From Sinotaia quadrata (taxonomy: Eukaryota > Mollusca > Gastropoda > Architaenioglossa > Viviparidae): DNA of 64,000 nt. The notes under the pieces were generated by a model. The model was given only the letters and a program-made list of their open reading frames with translations, did not search any database and was not told where the DNA came from. How positions within the stretch are numbered: the first letter of the stretch is position 1; the number at the start of each line of letters is the position of its first letter. The position numbers and the translations under genes were made by a program. The stretch covers positions 55,807,891 through 55,871,890 of the forward strand of contig CM054179.1 of NCBI GenBank assembly GCA_028829895.1, read 5' to 3'. Shown one piece after another: positions 39,201-53,279 of the stretch.

Positions 39201-42200
39201 ATTGGCTGTAGAGATTTGCGTCAAGCTTAAGGACTTACATCAAAAGTTTACGTATTGGCTGTAGAGATTTGCGTCAAGCTTAAGGACTTACATCAAAAGT
39301 TTACGTATTGGCTGTAGAGATTTGCGTCAAGCTTAAGGACTTACATCAGAAGTAAAGATAAACAATGTATCATTGTACATCCCTCGCTCCTTTAGCTTTA
39401 AGGTGAGATTACCTATGACGTCATCCATTGCTGTTACCATTCCTGTAGAGAACAAAATAGTGAAAATATTTTTGGGGAAAGAAAAACAACTTCGACAACA
39501 AGAGAATAATTACACTTCTTTTTAGATGACAGTTGGACAAAATAACAAGCTGCTTAAGAGGCCTAATGTCATAGACATAAAGTCAGTATCCAAATATCCT
39601 GGAGATTTGAAATCAGTGCCCTAATGTCCTGGAGATTAAGTCAGTGCCTTAATGTCCTGAAGATGAAGTCAGTGCCCTAATGTCCTGGAGATGAAGTCAG
39701 TATTCTAATGTCTGGAGATGAAGTCAGAACCCTAATATCCTGGAGATAAGGTCAGAGCCCTAATGTCCTGGAGATGAGGTGAGAGCCCTAATGTCCTGGA
39801 GATGAGGTCAGAGCCCTAATGTACTGGAGATGAGGTCAGAGCCCTAATGTCTTGACGATGAAATCAGTGCAAAATCAGATTCAATATTCATAATGCTGAG
39901 TATAAAAATCAACATGCGTCATCATACCAATCCAGTAATATATCACATAATATCTTAAACTGTTTTGTTTTTTTTTAATTGCTGTAGTTTCATTTCTTAC
40001 TAGAATCCGATAAATTATGATTGCAATTGAAGGGATGGATAGAGAATTAGTAGTATGTATAGATACAGTAGAGAATTGGTAGTGTGCAAAGATACGGTAG
40101 AGAATTGGTAGTGTGTAAAGATACGGTAGAGAATTGGTAGTGTGTAAAGACACCTTAGAAAATTGGCAGTATGTAAAGATTTGATTGAGAATTGGTACTG
40201 TGTATAGATACGATAGAGATTTGGTATAAGTATGATAGAAAATCGGGGGTATGTTTAGATACGGTAGAGAATTGTTATGTATAGATAAGATAGAGAAATA
40301 GTAGTATGGATAAATACAGTAGAAAATTGGTAGTATGTACAGATACGGTAGAGAATTGGGAGTATGTATAGATAGGTAGAGAATTGGGAGTATGTATAGA
40401 TACGAGGGAGAAGTGGGAGTATGTTTAGATACGATAGAGAACTGGTAGTATGTTTAGATACGGGGGAGAACTGGGATTATGTTTAGATACGATAGAGAAA
40501 TGGTAGTATGTTTAGATACGATGGATAAAATAGTACATATAAATACGAAAGGTATCAGTTGCACAATATAAATTAAATTATTAAATGTGTCCTTTAGGAC
40601 AAAGTCAGGGTTTGGTTACCTGAAAAAATTCGTCGATTTTCATTATGTACATGCGGATACATATCGTAATACTCCATAGGGACCTGTTACACAAATAATG
40701 AGAAGGCGGATACATATCGTAATACTCCATAGGGACCTGTTACACAAATAATGAGAAGGCGGATACATATCGTAATACTCCATAGGGACCTGTTACACAA
40801 ATAATGAGAAGGCAGATACATATTATAAACCTTAGGGGTCTTTCACACAAATAATGAGACGACAAATTTAATTGCGAATCAGAAAGGAACCTGACACAAA
40901 TAATGAAACAAAAGTTTGTCGAAATACACCCAGAGGCCTGTCGTACACATAATGAGAAACAGATACATGAAGCAATACAAATTAGGGATCTGCTACAAAA
41001 ATAATGAGACTACAAATACATGTAGAAATACAAATTAGGAATCAGCTATACAAATAATGAGACAACAGATACATGTAGTAATACAAATTAGGGATCTGCT
41101 ACAAAAAATAATGAAACAACAGATACACTTGGTAATACAAATAATGAAACAACAGATACATATGGCAATACAGCTTATCAACTTAAGGGGCAATCGTACA
41201 CTTATACGGCAACAGACACATTTTATTTTTTTTAAAAAAAAACATTAGAGGTTTGCTACATAATTACGAAATGTCGTCATACACTTTAGGGCCTGTCACT
41301 CAATTAACAATGTCTTAAAACGTTGTAGTAAACTGTGAAAAATAATGGAACAAAGATTGTTGTCATAATGCATTTTATAGACCTCACAATGTTTTAAAGT
41401 CATAACTATAAACCTAGGACTGCTACAAAATGAAGAGGAATCTCGGTCAAACATTACTTAAATTAGTTTAATTATTTATGTGATCAAGAAAGGGGTTAAA
41501 GCCCCTTGTAGAAACGATGGATGGAGGGGTGACAGATAAATGATAGATGAATATGTATGGATGCAAATGAGCTTGAAATAAGTATACGAATGGGACATTA
41601 TCAGGTCCATTATTTCGCGGACGGAATCGTAGAAATGAAAGGTTCGCATATGGAATGGTTACTTGCAAACACCCACCTCTAGCGGTGAATGTACCGACTG
41701 TAAAGGCAGGTAGAGGAAAAGAGGCTTGCGTGGGTTGTGGGCGGACAAGATCTGAAGAATGCGCTCTTGGAAGACAAACTGCACGTGACAAAAGCACATC
41801 ATCAGTACAAGCGAGAGGCGCACGATAACTTCTGCTATACTTATCAATTTTATAATACCATCGTGTGTGTTATGTCACAACACCGTAAGACATTTTGAAA
41901 TTTCCATTGTAGGGCATTTATAGCATTGCTGTCATTCACAGTTAGAAATCTTGTTGGTTTAAAATGCATATAGTTATGATATATAAATTTTAAATACTGC
42001 ATGCGTTATATCTCTACTTCTATTTAAACAAACATAATAATAAAATCACCTACATTTTACAAGTTTAATAATAATGATAATAATAATATGTGTTAAACAA
42101 AGCTTATATATAATTGTTATTACAGTATAATGATGGTTATAACAACAACTGGTAAGACAAATACAAACAATCAAGATAATAATTCATGTAAGGAGTATGA

Positions 42201-43172
42201 AATTTATATCGTTATAAATTTATACATTTATTTATTAAATTTAGATAAAGGAAACTGAAAAAAGAAGAAAACCCAAATAAAAACAATAACAAAAAGAAAT
42301 TTTCAGAATATTTTAAGTATAATACACATTAGTTTCTTTTAATATAATTTAATTATATCTGTCATCTATATAACACATTGTAGTTTCGTTTTCAATATTC
42401 TATAACTTTATTTATTTTGTTTATTATACATATTGCAATATAAATTTGCATATAAATTTGCATATAAATTTGCTTTATAAAACTGAAATATGGAGCTATA
42501 TATTTTCATTATATATGTCAGTTGTTACATGTCCTTAAACTTATACTTAGCCAGAACTCTTAATTTCATTCATTGTGGTTTGTTTAGGTGTTGAGAGTTG
42601 TTTCCCTTGCCATCGCCTCCAGATACAGACCTAGACTGTATACATTTGCATACAGTAAAAGTATATTAAACAAACGCACTCGTTTTAAGTTATAATATTT
42701 ATTTTTGAAATATCTTTACTGAAAAAAATGAATATGCACCAATTTGCATAATTATTATTTGTTAATCAAATAACCGAAGAAAGGGAAACTTACAGAGAGA
42801 GAGAGAGAGAGAAGGAAAAAGAGGTGAAATAAGACTCACTAATTGATTTAAAAAGAAACAGATTCTATTGATTTAAAAAAGAAACAGAAACGCATTTGAT
42901 GTCAATAAAAGTTTATAGTACCGTTGAGTAACGGCCTTTTCCTTTAACACTTATCCTTCTCCCGTCACGAAAGTCAAAGAAATTATCTGCAAAGTCAGTA
43001 AAATATATTACATATTATTTTAAAACAGAAAAGGTTTTAATATGGTATCCATATATATTATAGACGTTTAATTTACAAGATGCATTAATAAATACTGGAT
43101 AATAGACAGGCTGGCAGGACGGCCGATAAGTAGATAGACAGATAGATACATAGATAGACAGACAGACAGACT

Positions 43173-43243
<71 letters not shown>

Positions 43244-46200
43244 GATAGATAGATAAATAAATAGATACTTGAAACAGACGACTAAACAATAATTGGACTT
43301 TCATGATTGTTGGTATGTGACCAAGACCTAAATTAAATAATAATAAAAATAAGAATAAAACATTGTCACAAAACAATTTAAAATTAACTAGATAGTTAAA
43401 CATTTAATCATAGGAAAATCACCTAACTGCTCTTTAGAAAATAGGTGTGAACAAGAAAATTTACAGGGAAAGCAAACACGTTCACCTCATTTGTGCGCAT
43501 ACAACTGATTGAGTCAATACACTTAACTATATTCTGTCATGTCGATTGGACTTACAATATTACTCATTGCCTGGATCGCTGTATATTACAAGAAATTTTC
43601 TAAATTATATTAAAGAAAACTTCCACCACGTTTACATTTAAAACTCTCATTTTATATATTCACATATAGTCCTGTATTGTCACGGACTGTCCTGTATAGT
43701 CCTGTATTGTCAACAACTGTCCCAGATAGTCCTGTACTGTCAGGACTGACCTGTATAGTCCTGTATTGTATGGTGTCATTCCTGGTGGAATTCAATAGTG
43801 TAAGTTTCTTTGAATGAGTGAGCCCACCTCAAATCTCGTTGTGGATAAATGGTTAATTGCATGATGAAAGCCTTTCTGAGAAGCTAGCTTGTTAGGGCTA
43901 GCCAGTGCCTGTCTACTGTTCAACTGTAACTGATTAATGGGCATTAAAGGAATTATGGGCAAAATGGCTTAGTGGAAACAAACCTCATGCTTCTTTACTT
44001 GTTTCAAAGCGTTGGTTTAGAACGCATCCATTTTTTAAGAGTCCCCACTTCTGATGCACATGCAAGGACGAGGCCATCAAGAAAGGATCAGCAGTGTCTT
44101 TATCTTTATCTGTATCTTGTCTTTGGGTGCAACCTGAAAATCTGTCTATGGGCTTTCATCTGACTTCGCAATTACCTCTGCATCTTGAAGTCTGTTCACA
44201 TCCTTTTTACCATCAGCTAAGGCATTTTCTGCTTGGCTTCTGATGTCATGTACAGCCAGTGAAGAGCATGGCTAGAAGGTCTCATGAGCATTTTTGTAAA
44301 CAAACTGCCACTCCCCTATCTCTGTGAAGTGCATATTTGATTGTATAGCATCAATGACTGAAGAACTCTTTCAAACACATTTGATAGCAGAGCCTATATC
44401 TACATATAGCTAGAAAGTTGCAGGCACATATATGGCTATTGTGCATTCATGTTTATTGTTCTAATGTTAGTCATTCAAAATGAGCCAATCAGTGTGAAGC
44501 AAATATGTGTTTCCCTTAGCAAATAATCTGTATCAACTGTACCGTTGGATAGCTGTGATAGAAAGAGCACACTTGTTCTGGTACACCCACACCTCTGTCT
44601 TTAGCTGGCAGCCACTGCGTCATATTGTTCAAAGAATTTTTCATCATGGCTTCTAGTTCAAGTCATAATCTTTTTGATATGGGGAACACTATTTGTAACC
44701 CAAAAGCTGGATCAGTATATGACCAAGCTGATGATTCTTCCAATATTTCTTCTGATGAATTTTTGCCAACCCCTAGTGAATTCATGGAAGGCAGTGGTAT
44801 GTTGTGAAAACCAGTCACACACATGGAGTGGCATGGCTTTCATCTTTTGACATGCCGCAAGGAACGCCCCATCCTTTTGCAGGAATCAGTGGGGTACAAA
44901 TCCCATTTGCTGTATTTTTGAAGGATGTTTTACTGGAGGATTTCATGCAAACATTTGTTGAGTACACGAATAGTTGTACTGTGGGCACAACCTGGCTATT
45001 GCCCAGAGTCCCGTATCATGCAAAGGCATAATAAAGAGGTATCTGAAATGTGTCAATTTAGAGCTTGTTCTTTAGATGGGAATATATAGGAAACTGTGTA
45101 TTGATCATTATTTTTCCAAGGATGAAAGTTAAGCTTATCCTTTATTTCGTAAAGTCAAGTCAGGGTGCAAATTTTGTTTGTTGCTAAGCTGTTTATATTT
45201 ATTAGACAATAGCATGTCTGCAGCTCTGATAATGTACTGAATGGGGTCATTGGCAAGATCAACACACTATGATAATATCTTGAATGGGGTCAATGCAAGA
45301 TCATTGAAATGTGAACATGCTATTATAATGTCATGAATGGGGTCAATGCAAGATCATTGAAATGTGAACATGCTATGATAGTGTACACAAAGGGGTCAGT
45401 GGCAAAATCACTACTTCTATGGAAATGTAGGAACAAGTGTTATCAGATTCTTATTTTTATTTTATGATGTAATTGCTCTCTGTCGCTGACAAGATTATCA
45501 TGACTGTAGGAAAGGAAAAAAAATAAAATTTCAGATGGTTTATGCTGAGAGGGATATTTACTTTAAAATAATATAATTTTACACTTCATTATGCTAATGC
45601 TGCTGGTGGTGATACGATGACAAGAAATTAAAAAGATTCTGAAAGAATTAGACATAATCTGATTAAATCAGCAATAATATTCTTGCAATCGTACATCAAA
45701 TGCTAAACCAGATTGCGATTTTCCGTCAAATACTAAACCAGATTACGAATTTTCGTCAAATACCAGATTGTGGTACTGATTTCCGTAGTTACGTATTCCA
45801 GCCTTCGTTTCTTTGTTTCTTTGTTCATCTCTGTATTTATCAAAATAAATATTTTTAGGGAAAAAAGCATAATGTAAAGAAATAATAAAAATAAAATGGA
45901 ACAGAAGTATGAAAGTTACAAACCAACTTTCTTGCTGAAAAAATCCTGCTGGTAATTGTAGAAACCCAAAAAGGAATCGAACCCTCGGAAAGTTGGAGTA
46001 CACCGCCAGCTGCAAAATCCTAAATGCCACCTATAGAGGTGAAAAACTGAGAATAAAGTAAAATATTTAAACGGATAGTATTAGATTTAACGCTTATGAT
46101 TAGTTAAGTTTGTTGCTAACGAACACAATAATTACAGCCTGCATGCTACAATAGTGACCTTATGTCTGCATGCCACAATAGTGACCTTATGTCTGCATAC

Positions 46201-49200
46201 TACAATAGTGACCTTAAGTTTGCATGCCACAATAGTGACCTTATGTCTGCATACTATTTTAATTTGTATACTACAATAATGACCTTAAATCTGTATACTA
46301 TAATAGTGACCTTAAGTCTGCGTACTATAAATAGTGACCTTAAGTCTGCGTACTATCATTGTGACCTTAAGTCTATGTACTATAAGTGTGACCTTACGTC
46401 TGCGTACTATAATTGTGACGGTAAGTCTGTGTGCTATAATTGTGACGGTAAGTCTGTGTGCTATAATTGCTACCTTAAGTCTGTGTGCTATAATTGCTAC
46501 CTTAAGTCTGTGTGCTATAATTGCTACCTTAAGTCTGTGTGCTATAATTGTGACCTATCACATGGTGGTGCGTTGCTATCGCTCTGCATGGCATATTAGT
46601 CTATTTATAGTGAGACAATATCGTTTTAAGGTTTAGTTATTATTTTCTTATTTTTCGTTAGTTGATTTGTTGTCGCTCTTGTCATTAAAGCAGTTGATTT
46701 CAGTTAGCTGTCAACTTTTGCAATCCGATTAAGGCAATTGATTTCAATTAGCTGTCAACATTTGCAGTCCGATGAAAGCAATTGATTTCAATTTGCTGTC
46801 AACATTTGCACTCCGATGAAAGCAATTGATTTCAACTAGCTGTCAACTTTTGCAGTCCGATGAAGGTAAAAGAACAAGCCAGTATGACTTAACCCTGTGC
46901 ATTTGTAATAGCTAGCGAAGACATTGGTATTGGTGTCCGCTCTATCATAAACTGGATTCTGACTGGTGTTCGCCCTAATATACCTTGGTTTCTGACTTGT
47001 GTCCACTCTGACAGACCTTGGTTTCTGACTTGTGTCCACTCTGACAGACCTTGGTTTCTGACTTGTGTCCACTCTGACAGACCTTGGTTTCCAACTGGTA
47101 TCCACCCTAACGTACCATGGTTTCCAATTGGTGTCCACTCTGACACGACTTGGTTTCTGACAGTTGTTCTAATATGGGTTGGTTTCTGACTGGTGTCAAA
47201 TTCAACAGTACATTAGTTTCTGACTGGTGTCTATTCTAAATTATATTGGTTTTTGACTGTTGTCCGTTTCAACACATAATGGTTTCTGACTCTTGTTCGT
47301 TCTAACATATCTTGAATTCTGACTGGTGTCCGTTCTAACATATATTGAATTCTTACTGGTGTCCGTTCTAACATATATTGAATTCTGACTGGTGTCCGTT
47401 CTAACATATATTGAATTCTTACTGGTGTCCGTTCTAACATATATTGAATTCTTACTGGTGTCCGTTCTAACATATATTGAATTCTGACTGGTGTCCGTTC
47501 TAACATATACTCATTTATGACTGGCGTTCGTTCTAAAGACATACTGGTTTCTGAATGATGACTGTTCCAGCATACATTAGTTTCAGACTGGTGTCCGCTT
47601 ATATTGCATTATTTTGTTATTGGTACCCAATCTAATATCCAGTACTTTTAACGTAAATTCCTTTAAAACATTTATTCAACATTATATACGCCCGACAGGT
47701 CGGACATACTGAGTGAAGATATACCAGACTGCTGAAATACTTATAGTGTATTTATCGATTCAATATAAAACACGCCCAGTGGGTGCATAGAGAATCAGGG
47801 TTTTCACTTGCCCACAATACCTGAAGAAGTGACAAGATTCTCCCTTGCCTACATTTGTAGATGTTATAAGATTCCAACTTGTCCTTAGTACTTACAGATG
47901 TGATAGGATTCTCACTTGGCCATCTCGTATTTAGTAGTATAGATTTACTCACAGCACACACTATGCATGAGGCATTTCATTATGCTCACTTGGCCACCTT
48001 GTATTTAGTAGTATAGATTTACTCACAGCACACACTATGCATAAGGCATATCATTATACTCACTCGCCCACCAAGTGCTTAAGTGAAAAAATACTCACTT
48101 AATCCAATTCGTGTAGTAAGCATGCTTATTTTTAATCATTCAAACGAGCCAATCAGTATGAAGCTAATATCTGTTTGCTTTAGCAGGCAATCTGTATCAT
48201 TATCAGATTGTTTTATTCAGTCTGCTTGTGTGATGAAGAACAGCTGGTTTGGGGGGGTCACCCAGTGTGATTTACCAGCTTGGAAATCTTGCATGTCATG
48301 GGACTTTGAATGCAATGACAGTCTGACAGCAAAATTCGGACTCGAAACAGATGATTTTTCTATTTTATTTAACACAAATATTCAGCAGTATTATTCATCA
48401 GAAATTTTCATTGTGGAAAATGAATAATTACCAGCTCCTATTTTGATAAGAGATGCTGACCCGTATTTGCCCAAATCAGACCGGTTGATTTCAAAATGGT
48501 TGAATATGCATGCTATATTGTGGACATTTTCTTATGACAGTATAATGATTTTTTACCTTGCATTACTGGGAAAAAATTCATCATATTCATTGAAATATAA
48601 GTGAACCTTTAATTATATGTTATTTCTTTAAATTTTAAATATTTAAAAAATAATAACTTTTAAATTCTTTGATATGTTTAGAATAGGTAACAATTACATT
48701 TTCAAAATTCACTCATAATTACAGCCTCTGTTCAATTTTTAGTAAGCTGATCCATATAGTTATAGCTGAATGGCAAAATGTTAATATTATTCTCTGAATG
48801 TCTTTTCACCTAAACGAAACCAATCGAATTATCAAACAGTCAAAAGAACTAACTACCAAACGAACTATCAAACGAAGCAAAGAGATCTAAAGACCAAACG
48901 AACGATGACCAAATAAAAGAATCAACGAAGCGAACATGAGCTAACGAATTCTCAGCTACCGAAAGAAACATTTCAACTAACCAGTGAAAAAACACTGATA
49001 GTGGTAAACGTTAAGGCTATTGACCCAAATAATAATCTTGTAACAACACTACAGACTCCTACAATTACACATCTATGTAATGTACGAAGTTGAAAGGTAC
49101 AGTTCGTTTGGCTTCTTTTGAATGAAAAGACGCTCCCTATATTGTTGTGCGTAGCATATCAAGATTTTAATTTGCCCATTATTAACAAAATATTCACTTG

Positions 49201-50329
49201 CCCATCATGGTCGTGAATACTGTATCAAAATATTCCCTGTCCATCATGTTCGTGTGTAGTGTATCAAGACATTCCCTGTCCATCATGTTCGTGTGTAGCG
49301 TATCAAAACATTACCTGTCATCATGATCGTGAGTAGCGTATCAAAACATTACCTGTCATCATGATCGTGAGTAGCGTATCAAGACATTACCTGTCATCAT
49401 GATCGTGAGTAGCGTATCAAGACATTACCTGTCATCATGATCGTGAGTAGCGTATCAAGACATTACCTGTCATTTATTGTGAGCAGCGTATCAAGACTTT
49501 ATCTGTCATCATGATCGTGAGTAGCGTATCAAGACATTACCTGTCATCATGATCGTGAGTAGCGTATCAAGACATTACCTGTCATCATGATCGTGAGTAG
49601 CGTATCAAGACATTACCTGTCATCATGATCGTGAGTAACGTATCAAGACATTACCTTGCCCATTATGTTTGCGAGTAACGTATCTAAAAATTTATTTGTT
49701 CATTATGTTTTCTGAGTAGCGTATCCTCCAGACATGCCAAATGTGCATATGTAGCGTATCAAGATATTCACTTATCCACTGTTTACAGTATCAGCATTAC
49801 TCACCCGCTCTCTTTTATAGTAGTTTATCAATATACTCACTTGCCCACTATATGTGTAGCGTATCCCAGCCTTTTCATTTTTTTGGACAGAAAAGTAATG
49901 TTGTGTGGTACACACACATCTTGTTGCGGCATTATGGCATCATGCTGAAATTTCAATAAATCATGTTTTTGTTAACAGGCGAAAGCATTTCTTGCTTGTT
50001 TTCCATTTGTTCTGGAAAGAATGTTGTAATCACATCACGTGCCTATTTTAAATGCTATATTGCATAGTGAATATCTTGCTGACCCTGGCATATTTGAGAA
50101 TGATGTTCTTACTAACAGTTAATCAGTATACTATAATTGTTCTTCTTTAACAAATAAACTTAAAATACATTTTGTACATAAAACTTCATTTTGAATATTA
50201 TTCCCATTTTAAATGAGCGTAATTGCTAAGGTATATTTTTTCAAGTGGAAATGTTGACAAAGTACATGTCAGTGTGATTGTTTTTGACAGACTGGAATTT
50301 CACTTTCATAGATCAGCGGACAATACACG

Positions 50330-50400
<71 letters not shown>

Positions 50401-53236
50401 GCACACACGCACACACGCACGCACAACATACACACATGCATACATACAAACACAACAGACAGAATGCCAAAGATCACAGCTTACATGTATAATGCACAGC
50501 GTTCACTTGCCCAAACACATAAAATAATATTAGAATTTCAGATTCAATCACATCGCAACTTAAATTCGGACACATTAGAAACATACAAAATACACATCAA
50601 AGTCTCAAGGGTCATAAAACACACACGCACGCAGAAGTAGGTCACGTTAGATCACATACTTAATAAACACAAAATAAAATATGCACTACATACAGATCGC
50701 TCTCGCAGCACACAAATACTCCACTTACTTCAAATTCACACAGCACAAATAATTCATACACAACCAACATAAGACACCAAATTCACACAGCACAAATAAT
50801 TCATACACAACTAACATAAGACACCAAATTCACACAGCACAAATAATTCATACACAACCAACATAAGACACCAAATTCACACAGCACAAATAATTCATAT
50901 ACAACCAACACAAGACGCACCAAATTCATACAACACAAATAATACACAACCAAGTCACACGAAATTCACACAGCACAAATAATTCAAACACAACCAACAC
51001 ACGACACACCAAATTCACACAGCACAAATATTTCATACACAACCAACACAAGACCACACCAAGTTCACACATAGAACATATTAGTAAAAGGCTCAATAAT
51101 ACTAATGCACATACACATACATACATGCACACATACACATACAAGCAAACAAAGCCATATACAGCACTTTCGTTTTGCATTTTCGCTCACTTTGCAAATT
51201 TAAGTATTCTATTTATTTGGGGATTTGTTTTAATCTATAGAGGACATTTAACAATGTTTCAGTTTAACGTCTCCAAGACTAAGGCTCAGACCTGGGACCG
51301 TTGCTGCACTACGCCTTAACGGGGTCAGCGTGGAGGTTTTAAATCAGTTATTTTTGAGAAAATTGATTGGGTGTTATAAATTATCAATACAGACCTGAAG
51401 CCCTAATCGATACGGATAGTATGCAGTCATGAATGCTGTTCGGGACCTGGAAACAATGCAACATGCAAAATGATTTTTATAACAATGACTGCAGCATCAA
51501 TCATGTTGAAATCAATAAATGTCAAATGACTCGAGAAACAAAATTATTGCAGCATCATTCATGTTGAAATCAATAAATGTCACATGATTTGAAAAACAAA
51601 ATTATTGCAGCATCATTCATGTTGAAGACAATAAATGTCACATGATTTGAAAAACAAAATTATTGCAGCATAATTCATGTTGAAGACAATAAATGTCACA
51701 TGATTTGAAAAACAAAATTATTGCAGCATAATTCATGTTGAAGACAATAAATGTCACATGATTTGAAAAACAAAATTATTGCAGCATCATTCATGTTGAA
51801 GACAATAAATGTCACATGATTTGAAAAACAAAATTATTGCAGCATCACTCATATTATTAATCTGAGACTTTATCGCAGTGTCATCCATGTCATGAATCTG
51901 AGACTTTATTGCAGTGTCATCCATGCTATTAATCTGAGACTTTTATCACACAGCATCATTCATATTATTAGTTTGAGACTTTTCTTACCAAACCATATCA
52001 CCTACATACAACTTGTACATATTTATAAATAATGAAATATATTATATCTTTTACTTCGACAATAATAACAAATATGTTCACGCTTACAATGTAAATAACT
52101 GTTGTATAATATGCTGTACATGATAGCCAAGATAAACGAAACGCCCGTATGTCTACATTAAAGTTGCAAATACACACACACACACCATCCGGTTGAAGTT
52201 ATTCTATACATATTTATAAGAAAAATAATATTGTGTAAAAGTAGTATTGTCTTAAAGTGTCTATTTTTTAAAAAAAAATTCTGTAAAAGTGGTATTGTTT
52301 TAAAGTGTAAATATTTCCCACTATGTAAAAGTATTATTATTTTAAAGTGTAAATATTTGTATGTAAAAGTAGATTTGTTTTAAAATGTAAATATTTGTAT
52401 GTAAAAGTAACACTGTGTAAACGTAGACTTGTTTTAAAGTGTAAATATTTGTATGTAAAAATAATACTTTGTAAAAATAGATTTGTTTTAAAGTGTAAAT
52501 ATTTGTATGTAAAAGTAACACTGTGTAAAAGTAGATTTGTTTTATTAGATCTCATAATGATTCTGCATCTAACCACATATATTTGATGGTACTCTAACAT
52601 TAATTAGCGATTCTGCATCTGACCTTAAGTAACCATCTATAGAATAATGTTGGGAATTCTCCACACAGGAATCATGGAAACCAGAAAGTGGAAATATTAT
52701 TACAGTACGAATTTGTCTGCGAAGAAATAATGCTTACTAATTTATTTCCTTCAATGAAATGGCGCTTCACAGTCGTTTCTCATGGAGAGCTTTTACAATT
52801 TCACTAATGACTTCCTATCATTACAACTTCAAAAATCACAACAATACTTTGGTGATTTCTCATTTAACATTATTAAACAGTAATAGAATTTAGAAGTATT
52901 CATCTAAAATATGCCAACGTGACCTTCAGGATTGCGGCTCGCTCATCAACGTCAGAAGTAGGGTCGCGAGAAAAATGAAATGCGGTTAAATTTCTTTTTT
53001 TCTTGAAATTTGCTTCTTGCAATCAGAACTCGAATCTAGCACACTGGCTTTATGGCATTAAGCTTTTAGTCAATTTTCGTTAAACTAGTTCACAGGGAGG
53101 TGGTATATCGATCTTGACACACGCCATATCTATTTTTAGTTATGCTACTTTCTGAATTCTCACTCACACCTCTTATCTCGGCACAATTATAATTTTATAA
53201 TTCAGCCACATTTTTGTTCTAAAATTCCTTTCATAC

Positions 53237-53279
<43 letters not shown>

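Noticed and set aside
43068..43403. 111-codon Leu/Ser/Tyr-repeat frame
   Set aside because: Translation of the (GATA)n tract.
45924..46009. Acceptor TTTTGCAG|CTGG for exon 6
   Set aside because: It would drop KWHLGFCS, which contains catalytic residues; CTCTATAG|GTGG gives the full signature.
46162..46636. Two overlapping 100-145 codon plus-strand frames
   Set aside because: They follow a 27-bp tandem repeat; the unit is divisible by three, so frames stay open without selection. No family resemblance.
47231..47542. Open frame of an 11-residue repeat ([11 protein letters not shown])
   Set aside because: A 33-bp minisatellite inside an arylsulfatase intron; openness follows from unit length and there is no start context or splice support.
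49150..49840. CRISPR-like regular spacing
   Set aside because: Units are directly tandem with no unique spacers, in an animal intron; it is a minisatellite.
50223..50640. Frames with long Thr-His runs
   Set aside because: Translations of an (AC)n microsatellite.
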